From the NCBI GenBank assembly GCA_049841135.1, contig JASGHK010000005.1, positions 1,612,001 to 1,676,000 on the forward strand: DNA of 64,000 nucleotides, given 5' to 3'. This DNA is from JACRCT01 sp049841135 (GTDB lineage: Bacteria > Myxococcota > Myxococcia > Myxococcales > UBA5297). Below the pieces are notes generated by a model. The model was not told the DNA's origin. It worked only from the letters and a program-made list of their open reading frames with translations, and did no database searches. Shown in pieces: positions 28,111 through 37,369 of the stretch (positions are counted from its first letter, which is position 1; each line of letters opens with the position of its first letter). A program made the position numbers and the translations under genes.

Positions 28111-28755
28111 TCACTCCTTCAGGGCGCTCAGGCGCGCGGTGTCGAGCGTCGAGAACTCGCGGTTGATGTGGTTGATGATGATGCCCATGACGAAGATGCC
28201 GACGAAGAGGTCGAGCAGGACTCCCAGCTCGACCATCAGCGGCATCGCCTCGATCAGCGTCAGGCCCATGATGAAGATGCCGTTCTCCAGCACCAGGTAG
28301 CCCACCACCTGGCTGATGGCCTTGCGCCGGGTGGTCAAGAGCAAGAAGCCGGTGAGCACGGTGGCCAGCGAGGCCGGCACCAGCAGCGAGCCGACGTGCT
28401 GCTCGGCCAGCGGCAGAGTCCGGGCGAAGACCAGCGACACCGCCGAGCCCACCGCGCCCAGCATCAGCGAAGGCAGGAAGCCGACCAGCGGCTCGATCTC
28501 CCGGCGGATGGACGCGTCGCGCATCGCCCGGGTGAGCATCAGCGGGATGACCACGCCCTTGAGGATGATGGCGCCGACGGTGAGCAGCGCCGTGCGCCAG
28601 CCGAACTCGGAGTCGGCGGCGATGGTCAGGACGCCCAGGAGCACGCCCTGCGCGGCGGAGCCGTTGACCACCGCGTGCAGGCGGCTGGTGCCGAGCAGGA
28701 AGAGGTTGAGGATGAGGATGATGACGAGGAGCGGGTCGACGGCGGCAGTGAACAT
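28111..28755 (-). CDS. Ehr complex subunit, hydrogenase-4 component E (HyfE/NuoK-like)
   Basis: The 214-residue protein has about six or seven membrane segments. It matches HyfE in AISQVVGYLVLENGIFIMGLTL and in ELGVLLDLFVGIFVMGIIINHINREF. The Glu in LENG corresponds to the conserved membrane Glu of NuoK. The ATG at 28755 is 11 bp after the previous stop, and the next gene starts one base after this stop. It links the antiporter-like subunits to the NuoH-like subunit. Confidence 0.87.
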   Translation of the reverse strand: MFTAAVDPLLVIILILNLFLLGTSRLHAVVNGSAAQGVLLGVLTIAADSEFGWRTALLTVGAIILKGVVIPLMLTRAMRDASIRREIEPLVGFLPSLMLGAVGSAVSLVFARTLPLAEQHVGSLLVPASLATVLTGFLLLTTRRKAISQVVGYLVLENGIFIMGLTLIEAMPLMVELGVLLDLFVGIFVMGIIINHINREFSTLDTARLSALKE

Positions 28756-28766
28756 GGGTTTCTCGG

Positions 28767-29678
28767 TTACCTCGCGACCAGGACGATGCCGAAGGCGGAG
28801 AGCAGGCAGGCGGCGACGAGCAGGATGGGCACCTGCGCCATGCGCAGCCGCGCCATCACCGACTCCACGACGCCGACGGCGATGGCCAAGAGGAGCATCC
28901 CGGCGACGAAGACGCCCCAGCCCACCCAGGGGTCGGCGCTGTTGGGCGTGCAGATGCGGACCACGATGGCGCCCAGGACGAAGAGCTTCACCGCGGCGCC
29001 GTAGTGGATGAGGCCCAGCGCGGGGCCGCTGTGGTCGAGCACCATCACCTCGTGGATCATCGTCAGCTCGAGGTGGGTGTTGGGGTCGTCGACGGGGATG
29101 CGGCAGTTCTCGGCCAGAAGGACGATGAAGAGGCTCAGGCCGACCAGCACCAGCGAGGCGCCGCCCTGGCTCCAGACCTCGCCCAGCCCCGCGCCGAGCA
29201 TGGTCGACAGGGAGAGCGAGCCGGAGAAGCGGGCGAGCACCACCATCCCGAAGAAGAGCGCCGGCTCGGCCAGGCAGGAGAAGGTCGCCTCGCGGGCGCC
29301 GCCCATCCCCTCGAAGGCGGAGCCGGTGTCGAGCGCGGCGGCGATGGTGAAGAAGCGGCCCAGGCCGAAGAGGTAGGCGAAGAGCACCAGGTCGCCTTCG
29401 AAGGAGACCAGCGCCGAGTGCCCGCCCAGCGGCATCAGCGCCGCGGCGGCCAGCGCGGTCACCAGCCCCACCACCGGCCCGGCGCGGAAGATCCACGTCG
29501 TGGTGGCGCTGAAGACCGAGCCCTTCCGAAGGAGCTTGGAGACGTCGTAGTAGGGCTGCAGCACCGGGGGCCCGACCCGGCCGGCGAAGGCGGCCTTGGT
29601 CTTGTTGATGACCCCCAAGAGCAGCAGGGGCATGCCCAGGGCGAGGAAGGCGTGAATGAGCAGATGGAGGCTGTTCAA
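28767..29678 (-). CDS. Ehr complex subunit, NuoH/HyfC-like
   Basis: The protein is about 303 residues if translation starts at the TTG at 29678. GAGGG lies nine bases upstream, and no ATG is close in this frame. It has about eight membrane segments. The NuoH marks are clear: NKTKAAFAGRVGPPVLQPYYDVSKLLRKG (the RxGP/QP loop) and ENCRIPVDDPNTHLELTMIHEVM (the PxDxPxxHxEL motif with charged residues). This subunit couples the redox arm to ion pumping in complex I and its relatives. The start codon is uncertain. Confidence 0.85.
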   Translation of the reverse strand: MNSLHLLIHAFLALGMPLLLLGVINKTKAAFAGRVGPPVLQPYYDVSKLLRKGSVFSATTTWIFRAGPVVGLVTALAAAALMPLGGHSALVSFEGDLVLFAYLFGLGRFFTIAAALDTGSAFEGMGGAREATFSCLAEPALFFGMVVLARFSGSLSLSTMLGAGLGEVWSQGGASLVLVGLSLFIVLLAENCRIPVDDPNTHLELTMIHEVMVLDHSGPALGLIHYGAAVKLFVLGAIVVRICTPNSADPWVGWGVFVAGMLLLAIAVGVVESVMARLRMAQVPILLVAACLLSAFGIVLVAR

Positions 29679-29689
29679 CGGCGTGGCCC

Positions 29690-31669
29690 TCAATGTCGCC
29701 AGAGGAGAAGCGCGACGAGCGTGAGCAAGATGAAGAGCAGATAGGCGTTGGCGTTTCCCTGCTGCATCCACTTGAAGCGCCGGGTGAGCTTGAGCCCGAG
29801 CTGCGAGGCGGGCACCAGCACGCGCTCCAGCACCACCTCGGGGACGTGGCTGTGGAAGGTCGCCGGCCCCGGCCAGAGCGCGCCCATGTGCGGCGAGTGG
29901 ACCTGCGGGCGCAGCGCCCAGCCGAGCAGGCCGACCAGCGTCTCGGCGAAGGAGGAGGCGGTGTACTGCATGGTGTGGGAGGGGGCCGCATAGCCGCAGT
30001 CCCAGGTGCCCACCGTCGCCGGGAGCGCGGGGCGCAGCCGGACGCGCAGCAGCAGGAACCCGGCCACGAGCGACGCCGCCAGGCCCAGCGCGGCGATCGA
30101 CATCCAGCCCAGCGGCGCCAGCGAGGCGAGCGGCTGGCGCGTCGCCGACAGCTCCGGCGCCCAGGAGCCGACCGCGGATTCGAGGACCGGGCCCACCAGC
30201 GGCGGCGCCAGGCCGATGACCAGGCAGCAGGCCGACAGGAGGCCCATCGGGCCCAGCATCCAGCGGCTGGACTCGTGCGAGCTCAGGGTGCGGTCGGTGC
30301 GCGGCTCGCCCAGGAAGACCGCGCCGAAGGCCTTGACGAAGCAGGCGGTGGCCAGCGCGCCGATCAGCGCCAGCGCCGGCGCCCCCAGCGCTCCCGCGAG
30401 CCACAGGTCGTGCCCCTCGCGCAGCGTCGCCGAGCGGAAGAGCCCCAGGTAGATCATCAGCTCGCTGACGAAGCCGTTGAGCGGGGGCAGCCCGCAGATG
30501 GCGACCGCGCCCAGGAGGAAGGCCAGCGAGGTCCAGGGCATGCGCCGCGAGAGCCCGCCCAGCTGGTCGATCTCCCGGGTGTGGGTCGCGTGGAGCACCG
30601 AGCCCGCCGAGAGGAAGAGCAGCCCCTTGAAGAGCCCGTGGTTCCAGACGTGGAGCAGCGCGCCGGAGAGCCCCAGCACCACCAGCTCGGGGTGCCCGAT
30701 GGAGCGGCCGATGAGGGCGACCCCCAGGCCAATCCAGATGATCCCGATGTTCTCCACGCTGTGGTAGGCGAGCAGCCGCTTCAGGTCGTGCTGTCCGAGG
30801 GCGAAGGCCACCCCCAGCACGCCGGAGAGGGTCCCCAGCCCCAGCACCACCCAGCCCCACCAGGACGGCGGGTTGGGGAAGAGCGAGCAGACGCGCGCGA
30901 AGCCGTAGATGCCGGTCTTGATGAGCACCCCGGACATCAGGGCGGAGACGTGGGAGGGCGCGCGGGCGTGGGCGCCGGGCAGCCAGATGTGCAGCGGCAT
31001 CAAGCCGGCCTTGAGGCCGAACCCGACCACGGCCAGCACGAAGATGGCCGTCAGGGCCCCGGAGTCGGTCCCGGCCTGCGCGGGCTGGAACTCGAAGCCC
31101 CCGCTGACCGCCGCCAGCAACGCGAACATCGCAAACAGGCAGAGCGTGCCGAGCCGCGTCGCCACCAGGTAGACGTAGCCGACGTCACGCACCGGCTCCA
31201 GCTCGTCCTGGCTCGTCAGCGTGAGGAAGGCGGCGAGCGCCATCACCTCCCAGCCGGCGAGGAAGAGGATGGTGTTGCCCGCGCAGAACAAGAGCGCGAT
31301 GCCCGCGGTCATCAGCCCGTAGAAGAGGCGCAGCTTGCGCCCGTCACGCGGGTGCTCGGACTGCGGCCAGTAGCCCAATCCATAGATCGCCCCGGCCGAC
31401 GCCAGCAGGAAGAGCTGGATGAGGAACATCGCCGACAGGCCGTCCACCTGGACGAAGAAGGCGCCGTTGGGCACGGTCCACGGCAGGCGGATGCCGCTCG
31501 AGCCCTGGACGAGCGCCCAGACGGCTCCGACGATCCCGCTCACCGCGCCGATCACCATCAGCGTCGCGGCGATGCGCTCCCCCATAGGGCTGCGTCGAGG
31601 CACGAAGATCCCGGGGACCCCGCTGACGGCGACCAGGACGATGCCTGCGACGACGAGCCAGTCGTTCAT
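29690..31669 (-). CDS. Ehr complex antiporter-like subunit 2, HyfB/NuoL type
   Basis: The 659-residue protein has about 16 membrane segments and the antiporter core (GFGLKAGLMPLHIWLPGAHARAPSHVSALMSGVLIKTGIYG, then LKRLLAYHSVENIGIIWIG and LLHVWNHGLFKGLLFLSAG). Conserved Lys, His and Glu of the proton channel are present. A C-terminal segment (TWDCGYAAPSHTMQYTASSFAE) is typical of HyfB proteins. Its ATG overlaps the stop of the preceding gene as ATGA. It is the second of two adjacent HyfB-type genes. Confidence 0.9.
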   Translation of the reverse strand: MNDWLVVAGIVLVAVSGVPGIFVPRRSPMGERIAATLMVIGAVSGIVGAVWALVQGSSGIRLPWTVPNGAFFVQVDGLSAMFLIQLFLLASAGAIYGLGYWPQSEHPRDGRKLRLFYGLMTAGIALLFCAGNTILFLAGWEVMALAAFLTLTSQDELEPVRDVGYVYLVATRLGTLCLFAMFALLAAVSGGFEFQPAQAGTDSGALTAIFVLAVVGFGLKAGLMPLHIWLPGAHARAPSHVSALMSGVLIKTGIYGFARVCSLFPNPPSWWGWVVLGLGTLSGVLGVAFALGQHDLKRLLAYHSVENIGIIWIGLGVALIGRSIGHPELVVLGLSGALLHVWNHGLFKGLLFLSAGSVLHATHTREIDQLGGLSRRMPWTSLAFLLGAVAICGLPPLNGFVSELMIYLGLFRSATLREGHDLWLAGALGAPALALIGALATACFVKAFGAVFLGEPRTDRTLSSHESSRWMLGPMGLLSACCLVIGLAPPLVGPVLESAVGSWAPELSATRQPLASLAPLGWMSIAALGLAASLVAGFLLLRVRLRPALPATVGTWDCGYAAPSHTMQYTASSFAETLVGLLGWALRPQVHSPHMGALWPGPATFHSHVPEVVLERVLVPASQLGLKLTRRFKWMQQGNANAYLLFILLTLVALLLWRH

Positions 31670-33666
31670 GTGCCCACCCACGCTCGCCAGGACATCCAGG
31701 CGAGAGCCACCACGAGCACCACCAGGATGTAGAGCAGGTAGACGTTCAAGGCGCCCTGCTGCAGCCAGCGCAGCCGGGCGAAGCGGTCGCCCATGTTCGA
31801 GAAGAAGGGTTCATACACCCGGCGCGTGAGCGGGTCGCCGAAGAGCTCGGCGAAGCGTCCGGGGGCCGGGAAGAGCGCGTCGGGCTTCCTCTTGTCCGCG
31901 GGCGCCTTGAAGAAGGAGGGGACGAGCCGGCTCACCAGGAACTGCGAGAAGGAGCTGGCGGTGTACTGCGTGCGCGGGGCCGACCCCAGGTAGCCGCAGC
32001 CCCAGGTCTCGATCTCGGCCTGCGCGGCGGGAGTGCGGATGAACCTCGCCCACAGCGCACCGAACACCAGCAGCGCCCCGAGCAGGCCGGCGTTGAGCAC
32101 GCCCAGCGTGGAGAGCGAGCCCGTCACGGGCTCGACCTGCGCCGTCACGGAAGCGCCGAACAGCTGCGCCACGACGTTCGAGAAGGCGCTGACCAGATAC
32201 CGGGGCAGCACCGACACCGCAACCAGGCCCAGCACCAGCACCCACAGCGGACCGACGAGCCAGGCCGAGGACTCGTGGGCCTTCGCGGCCTCCGGGCTGC
32301 GGGCGTTGCCCAGGAGCGCGACGGAGACGAGGCGCACGAAGCACAGCGCCGCCAGCCCGCCGATGAACGAGACCAGGCCCACCCCGATGCAGGAGGCGAT
32401 GGTGCCCGCGCCCGAACCGGTCTGGCCGCTGCGCAAGAGGCCGACGTAGAGCAGCCACTCGCTGACGAACCCGTTGAGCGGCGGCAGCCCGGCGATGGCC
32501 ACCGCGCCCACCACCATCGCCACCGCGGTGCGCGGCATCCGCTTCATCAGGCCGCCGAGCTTCTCGAGGTCCTTGGTGCCCGTCCCGTGCAGCACGGCGC
32601 CCGCCGACAGGAACATCAGGCCCTTCATCAGCGCGTGGCTCCAGACGTGGAGCAGCGCCCCGCATGCGCCCAGCGCGGCGATGGCCGGGCTGCCCTGGCT
32701 CAGGCCCCAGAAGGCGATGCCGACCCCCAGGGTGACGAGGCCCATGTTCTCCACGGTGGAGTAGGCGAGGACCCGCTTGAGATCCCGCTGGTACAGCGCC
32801 AAGGAGATGCCGAGGACGCCGCCGGCGAGGCCGAGGAAGATCAGCACCGGGCCCCACCAGGCCGCCGGCGTGAGCAGGGTGAAGATGCGCAGGATGCCGT
32901 AGAGGCCCAGCTTGACCAGCACGCCGGACATCAGCGCCGAGACGTGCGAGGGCGCTGCGGCGTGGGCCTCGGGCAGCCAGACGTGCATCGGCACCAGGCC
33001 CGCCTTGACCCCGAACCCCACCAGCGCCAACACGAAGAGCAGGACGGCGAAGCCGCCGGTGGCCCGGGGCATGGCGGCGAAGGCCGCGAAGTCCAGGCTC
33101 CCGGCCGTCGAGCCCAAGGTCAGGAACAGGGCCAGGAGGCAGATGACGCCGACGTGGGCGGCCACGAGGTAGACCCAGCCCGCCCGACGGACCTCCGCCT
33201 CCTCGTGCTCGAAGGTGACCAGCACGTAGGCGGCCAGGGTCATCACCTCCCAGGCCACCAGGAAGAGCACCGCGCCGCGGGCGAGCAGCACCCCCACCAT
33301 CGATGCCACCAGCAGGTTGAAGGCGAGGGTCGGCGGCCCGAGCGACTTGTGCTCGCGATAGGCCTGCAGGTAGCGCTGGCCATAGACCGCGGTCAGGGCC
33401 GAGAGCAGCAGCAGCGGGAGCAGGAAGAAGGCCGAGAGCGGGTCGAGCCCCAGGAGCAGGTCGCCCGCCGGCGCGCCCCACGGCAGCGAGAGCGTCTCGG
33501 CCCGCGCAGAGAGCAGGACCCGGACCGCGGGCACGACGCCGACCGCGGCGCCGGCGACGACGCCCAGCGCGCCCAGCCCCGTGCACAGGGCCGGACGGCG
33601 GTGGAAGGCGAGCGCGACGAATCCGCTCCCCACGAAGAGGATCAAGGCAAGAGCGAGCAGGGGCAT
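31666..33666 (-). CDS. Ehr complex antiporter-like subunit 1, HyfB/NuoL type
   Basis: The 666-residue protein closely parallels the next gene. It has GFGVKAGLVPMHVWLPEAHAAAPSHVSALMSGVLVKLGLYG, LKRVLAYSTVENMGLVTLG and LLHVWSHALMKGLMFLSAGA. A C-terminal WGCGYLGSAPRTQYTASSFSQ stretch again marks the HyfB type. With the HyfF-type subunit this gives three antiporter-like subunits in one complex, as in complex I, so up to three ion channels are expected. The start is one base after the stop of the HTH-EIIA gene. Confidence 0.9.
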   Translation of the reverse strand: MPLLALALILFVGSGFVALAFHRRPALCTGLGALGVVAGAAVGVVPAVRVLLSARAETLSLPWGAPAGDLLLGLDPLSAFFLLPLLLLSALTAVYGQRYLQAYREHKSLGPPTLAFNLLVASMVGVLLARGAVLFLVAWEVMTLAAYVLVTFEHEEAEVRRAGWVYLVAAHVGVICLLALFLTLGSTAGSLDFAAFAAMPRATGGFAVLLFVLALVGFGVKAGLVPMHVWLPEAHAAAPSHVSALMSGVLVKLGLYGILRIFTLLTPAAWWGPVLIFLGLAGGVLGISLALYQRDLKRVLAYSTVENMGLVTLGVGIAFWGLSQGSPAIAALGACGALLHVWSHALMKGLMFLSAGAVLHGTGTKDLEKLGGLMKRMPRTAVAMVVGAVAIAGLPPLNGFVSEWLLYVGLLRSGQTGSGAGTIASCIGVGLVSFIGGLAALCFVRLVSVALLGNARSPEAAKAHESSAWLVGPLWVLVLGLVAVSVLPRYLVSAFSNVVAQLFGASVTAQVEPVTGSLSTLGVLNAGLLGALLVFGALWARFIRTPAAQAEIETWGCGYLGSAPRTQYTASSFSQFLVSRLVPSFFKAPADKRKPDALFPAPGRFAELFGDPLTRRVYEPFFSNMGDRFARLRWLQQGALNVYLLYILVVLVVALAWMSWRAWVGT

Positions 33667-33667
33667 A

Positions 33668-34354
33668 TCAGGTCGGCCGGGGAGAGGGCTGGCTGGACTC
33701 CAGACGGGCGGCTTCCCGGAGGATCTCCTCGGCGGGGGCGCGGCGGCTGAGCGCGGCCTTGAAGGCGGGGTCGTGCAGCGCCGCGGAGAGCCTCGCCAGG
33801 AGCTGGAGGTGGCCGTGGATGGTGGGGCTGATGATGGAGAAGAGGGTGTGGACGGGCTGCCCGTCGGCGGCCCCGAAGTCGATGGGGTCGTCCAGGAAGC
33901 ACAGCGAGATCACCGAGGCGCCGCCGTGGACGGCGATCGGCTGGCGCACATGCGGGATGGCGATGCCGTGGCCGACCGCGGTCGAGCCGCCGGCCTCGCG
34001 CGCGAGCATGACCTGCAGGAGCATCTCGCGGTCGAGCTCGTCGGGCAGCGGGAAGAGGCCGACCACCGCGCGCAGCACGGTCTCGCGGTCTTTCCCCTTG
34101 ATATGAAAGTGGATTCCGCCCGCAGTCAGCGCCTGGACCAGGCTGGGGAGGTCCTTCGGGGCGTCCTCGTCGCGGAAGAGGTCGACGTCGAGCGGGATGC
34201 GCCGGGAGGTCGCCCACTCCAGCAGCTCGGTCCGGTTGAAGCCGGGCTGCTCACTCACCCAGTAGCAGGGGATCTCGCCCTCATCGACCCAGCGGTAGAT
34301 GACCTGCTCCGGGGTCTTCAGCAGCCGAGCTACGTCGCGAACGGTCAGGTGCAT
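33668..34354 (-). CDS. HTH plus PTS EIIA (PtsN-like) regulator heading the Ehr operon
   Basis: The 228-residue protein opens with an excisionase/MerR-like helix-turn-helix (MHLTVRDVARLLKTPEQVIYRWVDEGEIPCYW). From about residue 75 it has an EIIA domain of the nitrogen-PTS type. The phosphorylatable His is in GHGIAIPHVRQP. The ATG at 34354 is chosen because the HTH starts right there. Being the first gene of the operon and one base from the next, it likely senses phosphorylation state and controls the complex. No EI or HPr gene is in the window. Confidence 0.85.
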   Translation of the reverse strand: MHLTVRDVARLLKTPEQVIYRWVDEGEIPCYWVSEQPGFNRTELLEWATSRRIPLDVDLFRDEDAPKDLPSLVQALTAGGIHFHIKGKDRETVLRAVVGLFPLPDELDREMLLQVMLAREAGGSTAVGHGIAIPHVRQPIAVHGGASVISLCFLDDPIDFGAADGQPVHTLFSIISPTIHGHLQLLARLSAALHDPAFKAALSRRAPAEEILREAARLESSQPSPRPT

Positions 34355-34857
34355 GGCCAGCCCCGACCGTTGCTGTAGCTCCCCTCCGCACCGCCTTCGA
34401 CTGCTTCCCCTTCGTCCGCTTCGCCGTACCGCACTATCAGGTCCACCATGGTCTGCTGTTGCTTTCGACGCGGGTGCCTGGCCGCCGCGAGGGCCGGGCA
34501 CGCCAAAGTCCCCAAGGGGACTCGTACCGTCCGGCACGCGGCGATTCGGTGGTCGGGCGGTCAGCCTGAAACGGCGTAGAACCTGCCACTGTTCGCCCAG
34601 GAGGTCCAGCTTCCGGACGTGGGAGGGCGGTGGGCTGGAGTAAGCGGCGTCATATCAAGCGGTTAGGTGACGAACCGCTCGGACTTTTGGGTGCCGTGGG
34701 AGCGGGGATCCGGTCGCTTGGGGCCAGGTTCGGACTCCGAATTCCGCGGCCGCGCAGGCTCGGGCGAGCGCTCGCAGGCGTCCTGCGGTGTTGAACTCGT
34801 CCGACCCTGGGCGATATCTCTGCGTCTCCCAATCCCGAGAGAGCAAGCGAGGGGCCC
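34355..34857. other. 503-bp intergenic region without a recognised gene
   Basis: This is the divergent region between the Ehr operon and a TPR lipoprotein gene, so promoters for both must lie here. I could not pick them out. The only clear structure is AGCGGTT at 34658-34664 pairing with AACCGCT at 34673-34679, followed within a few bases by TTTT. It resembles a small terminator reading rightward. Confidence 0.4.
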
Positions 34858-36423
34858 GTGACTTCCATCCGATGGAACCGTGCGCTGGTGGCGTCTGCCG
34901 TCCTGGTGTGCCTGGCCGCCTGCCAGAAGACCAAGGAGCCCGAGCAGCCCAAGCTGATGCCGCCCAAGGAAGCGACGCCGGCCTGGGCGAACCACCAATC
35001 GGTCGCGGTGTTGCCGCTCGTCGGCGAGGGCGGGAAGGCGGGCTGGCTCGGGATGGCCGTCGCCGACCTGATGACCAACCGCCTCCTGGTCCAGTCCAAG
35101 GCCGACCCGGTCACCAAGGAGAGCAAGTACCCGCTCGACGTCTTCAGCTGGCGCCAGTCGGTGGCGGCCGCGCGCGGCGAGGGGATTGCCGCCGCGGATT
35201 TCATGAGCCGCGCCGCGGACATCCGCATGCAGCTCGGCGCCGACTTCGTGCTCGGCGGGACCTGGAGCGTCGCCGGCGACACCGCCACCCTCCACGTCCA
35301 GCTCATCAGCCAGAGGGGCTCGCAGGCGTACGACAAGACCTGCGAAGTGGCCCAGGTCGCCCAGACCACCTACGAGGTCGCGGCGCAGGTCCTCTCCGTG
35401 CTCGCGCCCGCCTTCGACCGGAAGATCGAAGGCGGCGCCTTCCAGCCCATGCCCGCCGCGGCGCTGCAGGTCTACGGCCAGGCGCTGGAGTTGCTCGCCG
35501 GCCAGTCGCTGGACCCGCGGGCACGCCTGGTGCTCGACAAGGCCGAGTTGGACAACGCGGCGACCCTGCTCGAGTCGGTGACCAAGACCTCGCCCAACTC
35601 GGCGGCGGCGTGGACGCTGCGGGCGGTCGTGGCGAGCATGCTCAAGGACTTCAAGGCCGCCGAGGAGGATCTGGTCCAGGCGGCGGCGCAGAAGGACGAC
35701 CCGGAGCCGTCGACGGCGCTGGCCACCTACTACGTCTACTCGCTGCAGAAGAACCCGGTGGCGCTCAAGACCTTGGAGGACACCGTCGCCACCTACCCCG
35801 GCTCGCTGCAGGCGCTGGGCTACCTGGGCGATGCGTACCTGCGCGAGCGGAGGTTCAGCGACGCGCTGCGCATCTTCACCATCTACACCAGGCGCGTGCC
35901 GAACAACCCGTGGGCGGCGATGCGGCTGGCGTCGGTCTACTCGCGGCTCGGAAAGCACGAGGACGCGCTCAAGAAGTCCGAGGGTCTGGTGGCGCGCAAC
36001 CCGAGCTCGGTCGCGGCGGTGGCGGCGCTGGTGTCCCGGCAGATCGACGCCGGCAAGCTGGACGTGGCGCGCGAGCGGTTGACCAAGGAGCTGGCCGCCC
36101 ATCCGGATCACCCGACGCTGCTGACGCGCATGAGCTACCTCGAGCTCGACGCCAACAAGCCCGCCGAGGCGCTGGCGCTGGCGGACAAGGCCATCGGCTT
36201 GATGGGCAGCGTCGGCAGCCGCGGCGAGGCGCTGGCTGGCTACGCGCACATCGACCGGGCGCACGCGCTGGCGCTCTTGGGCAAGAACGAGGAGGCCATC
36301 GCCTCCATCAAGACCGCGATGGAGCTCGGCGTGGGCCCGGACGAGGTCGAGCGCCTGGTGCGTGACCCGAGGCTCAAGGCGTTCCTGGAAGACCCCAAGT
36401 GCCCGGTCGGCAAGGCGAACTGA
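34858..36423 (+). CDS. TPR lipoprotein with a TolB/CsgG-like N-terminal domain
   Basis: The start is a GTG at 34858. The 521-residue product has a lipoprotein signal (LVASAVLVCLAAC). The next section (HQSVAVLPLVGEGGKAGWLGMAVADLMTNRL, then LGADFVLGGTWSVAGDTATLHVQLIS) is the domain found ahead of TPRs in FlgO/CsgG/TolB-like outer-membrane proteins. From about residue 200 come TPR-type helices to the end (for example ALGYLGDAYLRERRFSDALRIF). It is probably a periplasm-facing scaffold. No operon partner is evident. Confidence 0.75.
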   Translation: MTSIRWNRALVASAVLVCLAACQKTKEPEQPKLMPPKEATPAWANHQSVAVLPLVGEGGKAGWLGMAVADLMTNRLLVQSKADPVTKESKYPLDVFSWRQSVAAARGEGIAAADFMSRAADIRMQLGADFVLGGTWSVAGDTATLHVQLISQRGSQAYDKTCEVAQVAQTTYEVAAQVLSVLAPAFDRKIEGGAFQPMPAAALQVYGQALELLAGQSLDPRARLVLDKAELDNAATLLESVTKTSPNSAAAWTLRAVVASMLKDFKAAEEDLVQAAAQKDDPEPSTALATYYVYSLQKNPVALKTLEDTVATYPGSLQALGYLGDAYLRERRFSDALRIFTIYTRRVPNNPWAAMRLASVYSRLGKHEDALKKSEGLVARNPSSVAAVAALVSRQIDAGKLDVARERLTKELAAHPDHPTLLTRMSYLELDANKPAEALALADKAIGLMGSVGSRGEALAGYAHIDRAHALALLGKNEEAIASIKTAMELGVGPDEVERLVRDPRLKAFLEDPKCPVGKAN

Positions 36424-36494
36424 GACTGCACCTCGTGAGGTCGCCGGCACCAGCGCCGTGGCGCTCGCGCGCCACTGGACCAAGTCACTCGGAG

Positions 36495-36568
36495 TAGGGG
36501 TTCGAGTTCCCCCTCTCCGTCCTGTCCTGAGCTTGCCGAAGGAGAAGCCGGAGAGGGGGTCAGGGGGT
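36495..36568 (-). repeat. Dispersed hairpin repeat, copy 1 (interrupted)
   Basis: CCCCCTCTCCG at 36509-36519 pairs with CGGAGAGGGGG at 36549-36559. The outer flanks TTCGAGTT and TCAGGGGGTGAG match, in reverse, those of the copy at 60352-60398. Here a 29-nt loop replaces the 6-nt loop of the other copy. It lies between convergent genes and may terminate both. Confidence 0.6.
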
Positions 36569-36668
36569 GAGGCTCGAGAGCATGCGGGCGCCCCAGTGGC
36601 TTCGCAGCCGCCTCGCGGTTCGCCCCGCGCTTCGGCTTCTATGGAAGGAGGCTCAGGTCGAAGCACGG

Positions 36669-37025
36669 TCAGAACGGAACGTCCTTGTCGGGCGCCTTCG
36701 ACGGCGACCTTTGCAGGTTTCGCGGCGCACGCTTGCGACCTGTCTCCAAAGCGAACTCTTCCGCCGGCTCCCGGTCAGGAATCGCCAACTCGTCGAGCTG
36801 ATTCACCAGCCCCATCGCCCACAGCATCCCGGCGTAAACGCCGATGCTCGTCGTCGCCTTGCCGTGCTCCGCGTCCGCAATCACACGCCGCGAAACACCG
36901 AGCTGGTTCGCGATCGCCTCGATCGAGAGTTCTCGCCGAAGGCGCGCCTCTCGGAGGTGGTTCCCCAGCAATGTCAGCGCTTGCTGGGCTTCTGCCGGGT
37001 AGGGCTTGGGGGTCTTTGGAGGCAT
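36669..37025 (-). CDS. XRE-family HTH transcriptional regulator
   Basis: The 118-residue protein has the helix-turn-helix LSIEAIANQLGVSRRVIADAEHGKATTSIGVYAGMLWAMGL, typical of XRE/HipB-like repressors. I chose the ATG at 37025. Starts further upstream would place the operator cluster inside the gene. No HipA-like toxin is next to it, so it is a solitary regulator. Repeated GTAATGC boxes just upstream suggest autoregulation. Confidence 0.8.
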   Translation of the reverse strand: MPPKTPKPYPAEAQQALTLLGNHLREARLRRELSIEAIANQLGVSRRVIADAEHGKATTSIGVYAGMLWAMGLVNQLDELAIPDREPAEEFALETGRKRAPRNLQRSPSKAPDKDVPF

Positions 37026-37031
37026 GGTCTC

Positions 37032-37112
37032 GTAATGCTGCTTTGCGGTGTCTTTAGGAACCGTAATGCGACCGATAGGGATCATTGTAATGCTGCTTAT
37101 CAGTTGCATTAC
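37032..37112. promoter_or_regulatory. Cluster of GTAATGC operator boxes upstream of the XRE gene
   Basis: GTAATGC occurs at 37032-37038, 37063-37069 and 37087-37093, and its complement GCATTAC at 37106-37112. The last two form a perfect inverted repeat with a 12-bp spacer. Four copies of a seven-base word within 81 bp, in DNA more AT-rich than its surroundings and directly upstream of the regulator start, strongly suggest binding sites for that regulator. Confidence 0.6.
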
Positions 37113-37369
37113 GCCTGGCAACTCTACCGATAAGTCACATTGTCCGAACACGCCTGGGAAGACCCCCGAGCCTCCGCCCGAATCGCATCCCTTGGTTTCG
37201 GCGGAGGCCTGGCGCCAAGAGGCGACGCCAAGATTCGGTTGAGTCGAGCGGTGGGAGTACCTCTCGTTCCACGGAGCGCTGTGCCACCCGTGCATCCATT
37301 TTCTGAAGCACACTTCCTTCCATAGATGCCCGCCATGACGCCGGAAAGGCAGATAGGCGGCGAAGAACC

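Noticed and set aside
29693..31732. A 679-residue open frame on the plus strand opposite the HyfB-type gene
   Set aside because: Long antisense frames are expected at this GC content. Its composition (Gln/Arg/Glu/His-rich) shows no family motif, while the minus strand gives clear HyfB motifs. Many other long frames in the window were left out for the same reason.
36495..36525. tRNA T-arm-like sequence (GGGGTTCGAGTTCCCC)
   Set aside because: No acceptor, D or anticodon stem is present around it. The sequence is part of the dispersed hairpin repeat also found at 60352-60398.
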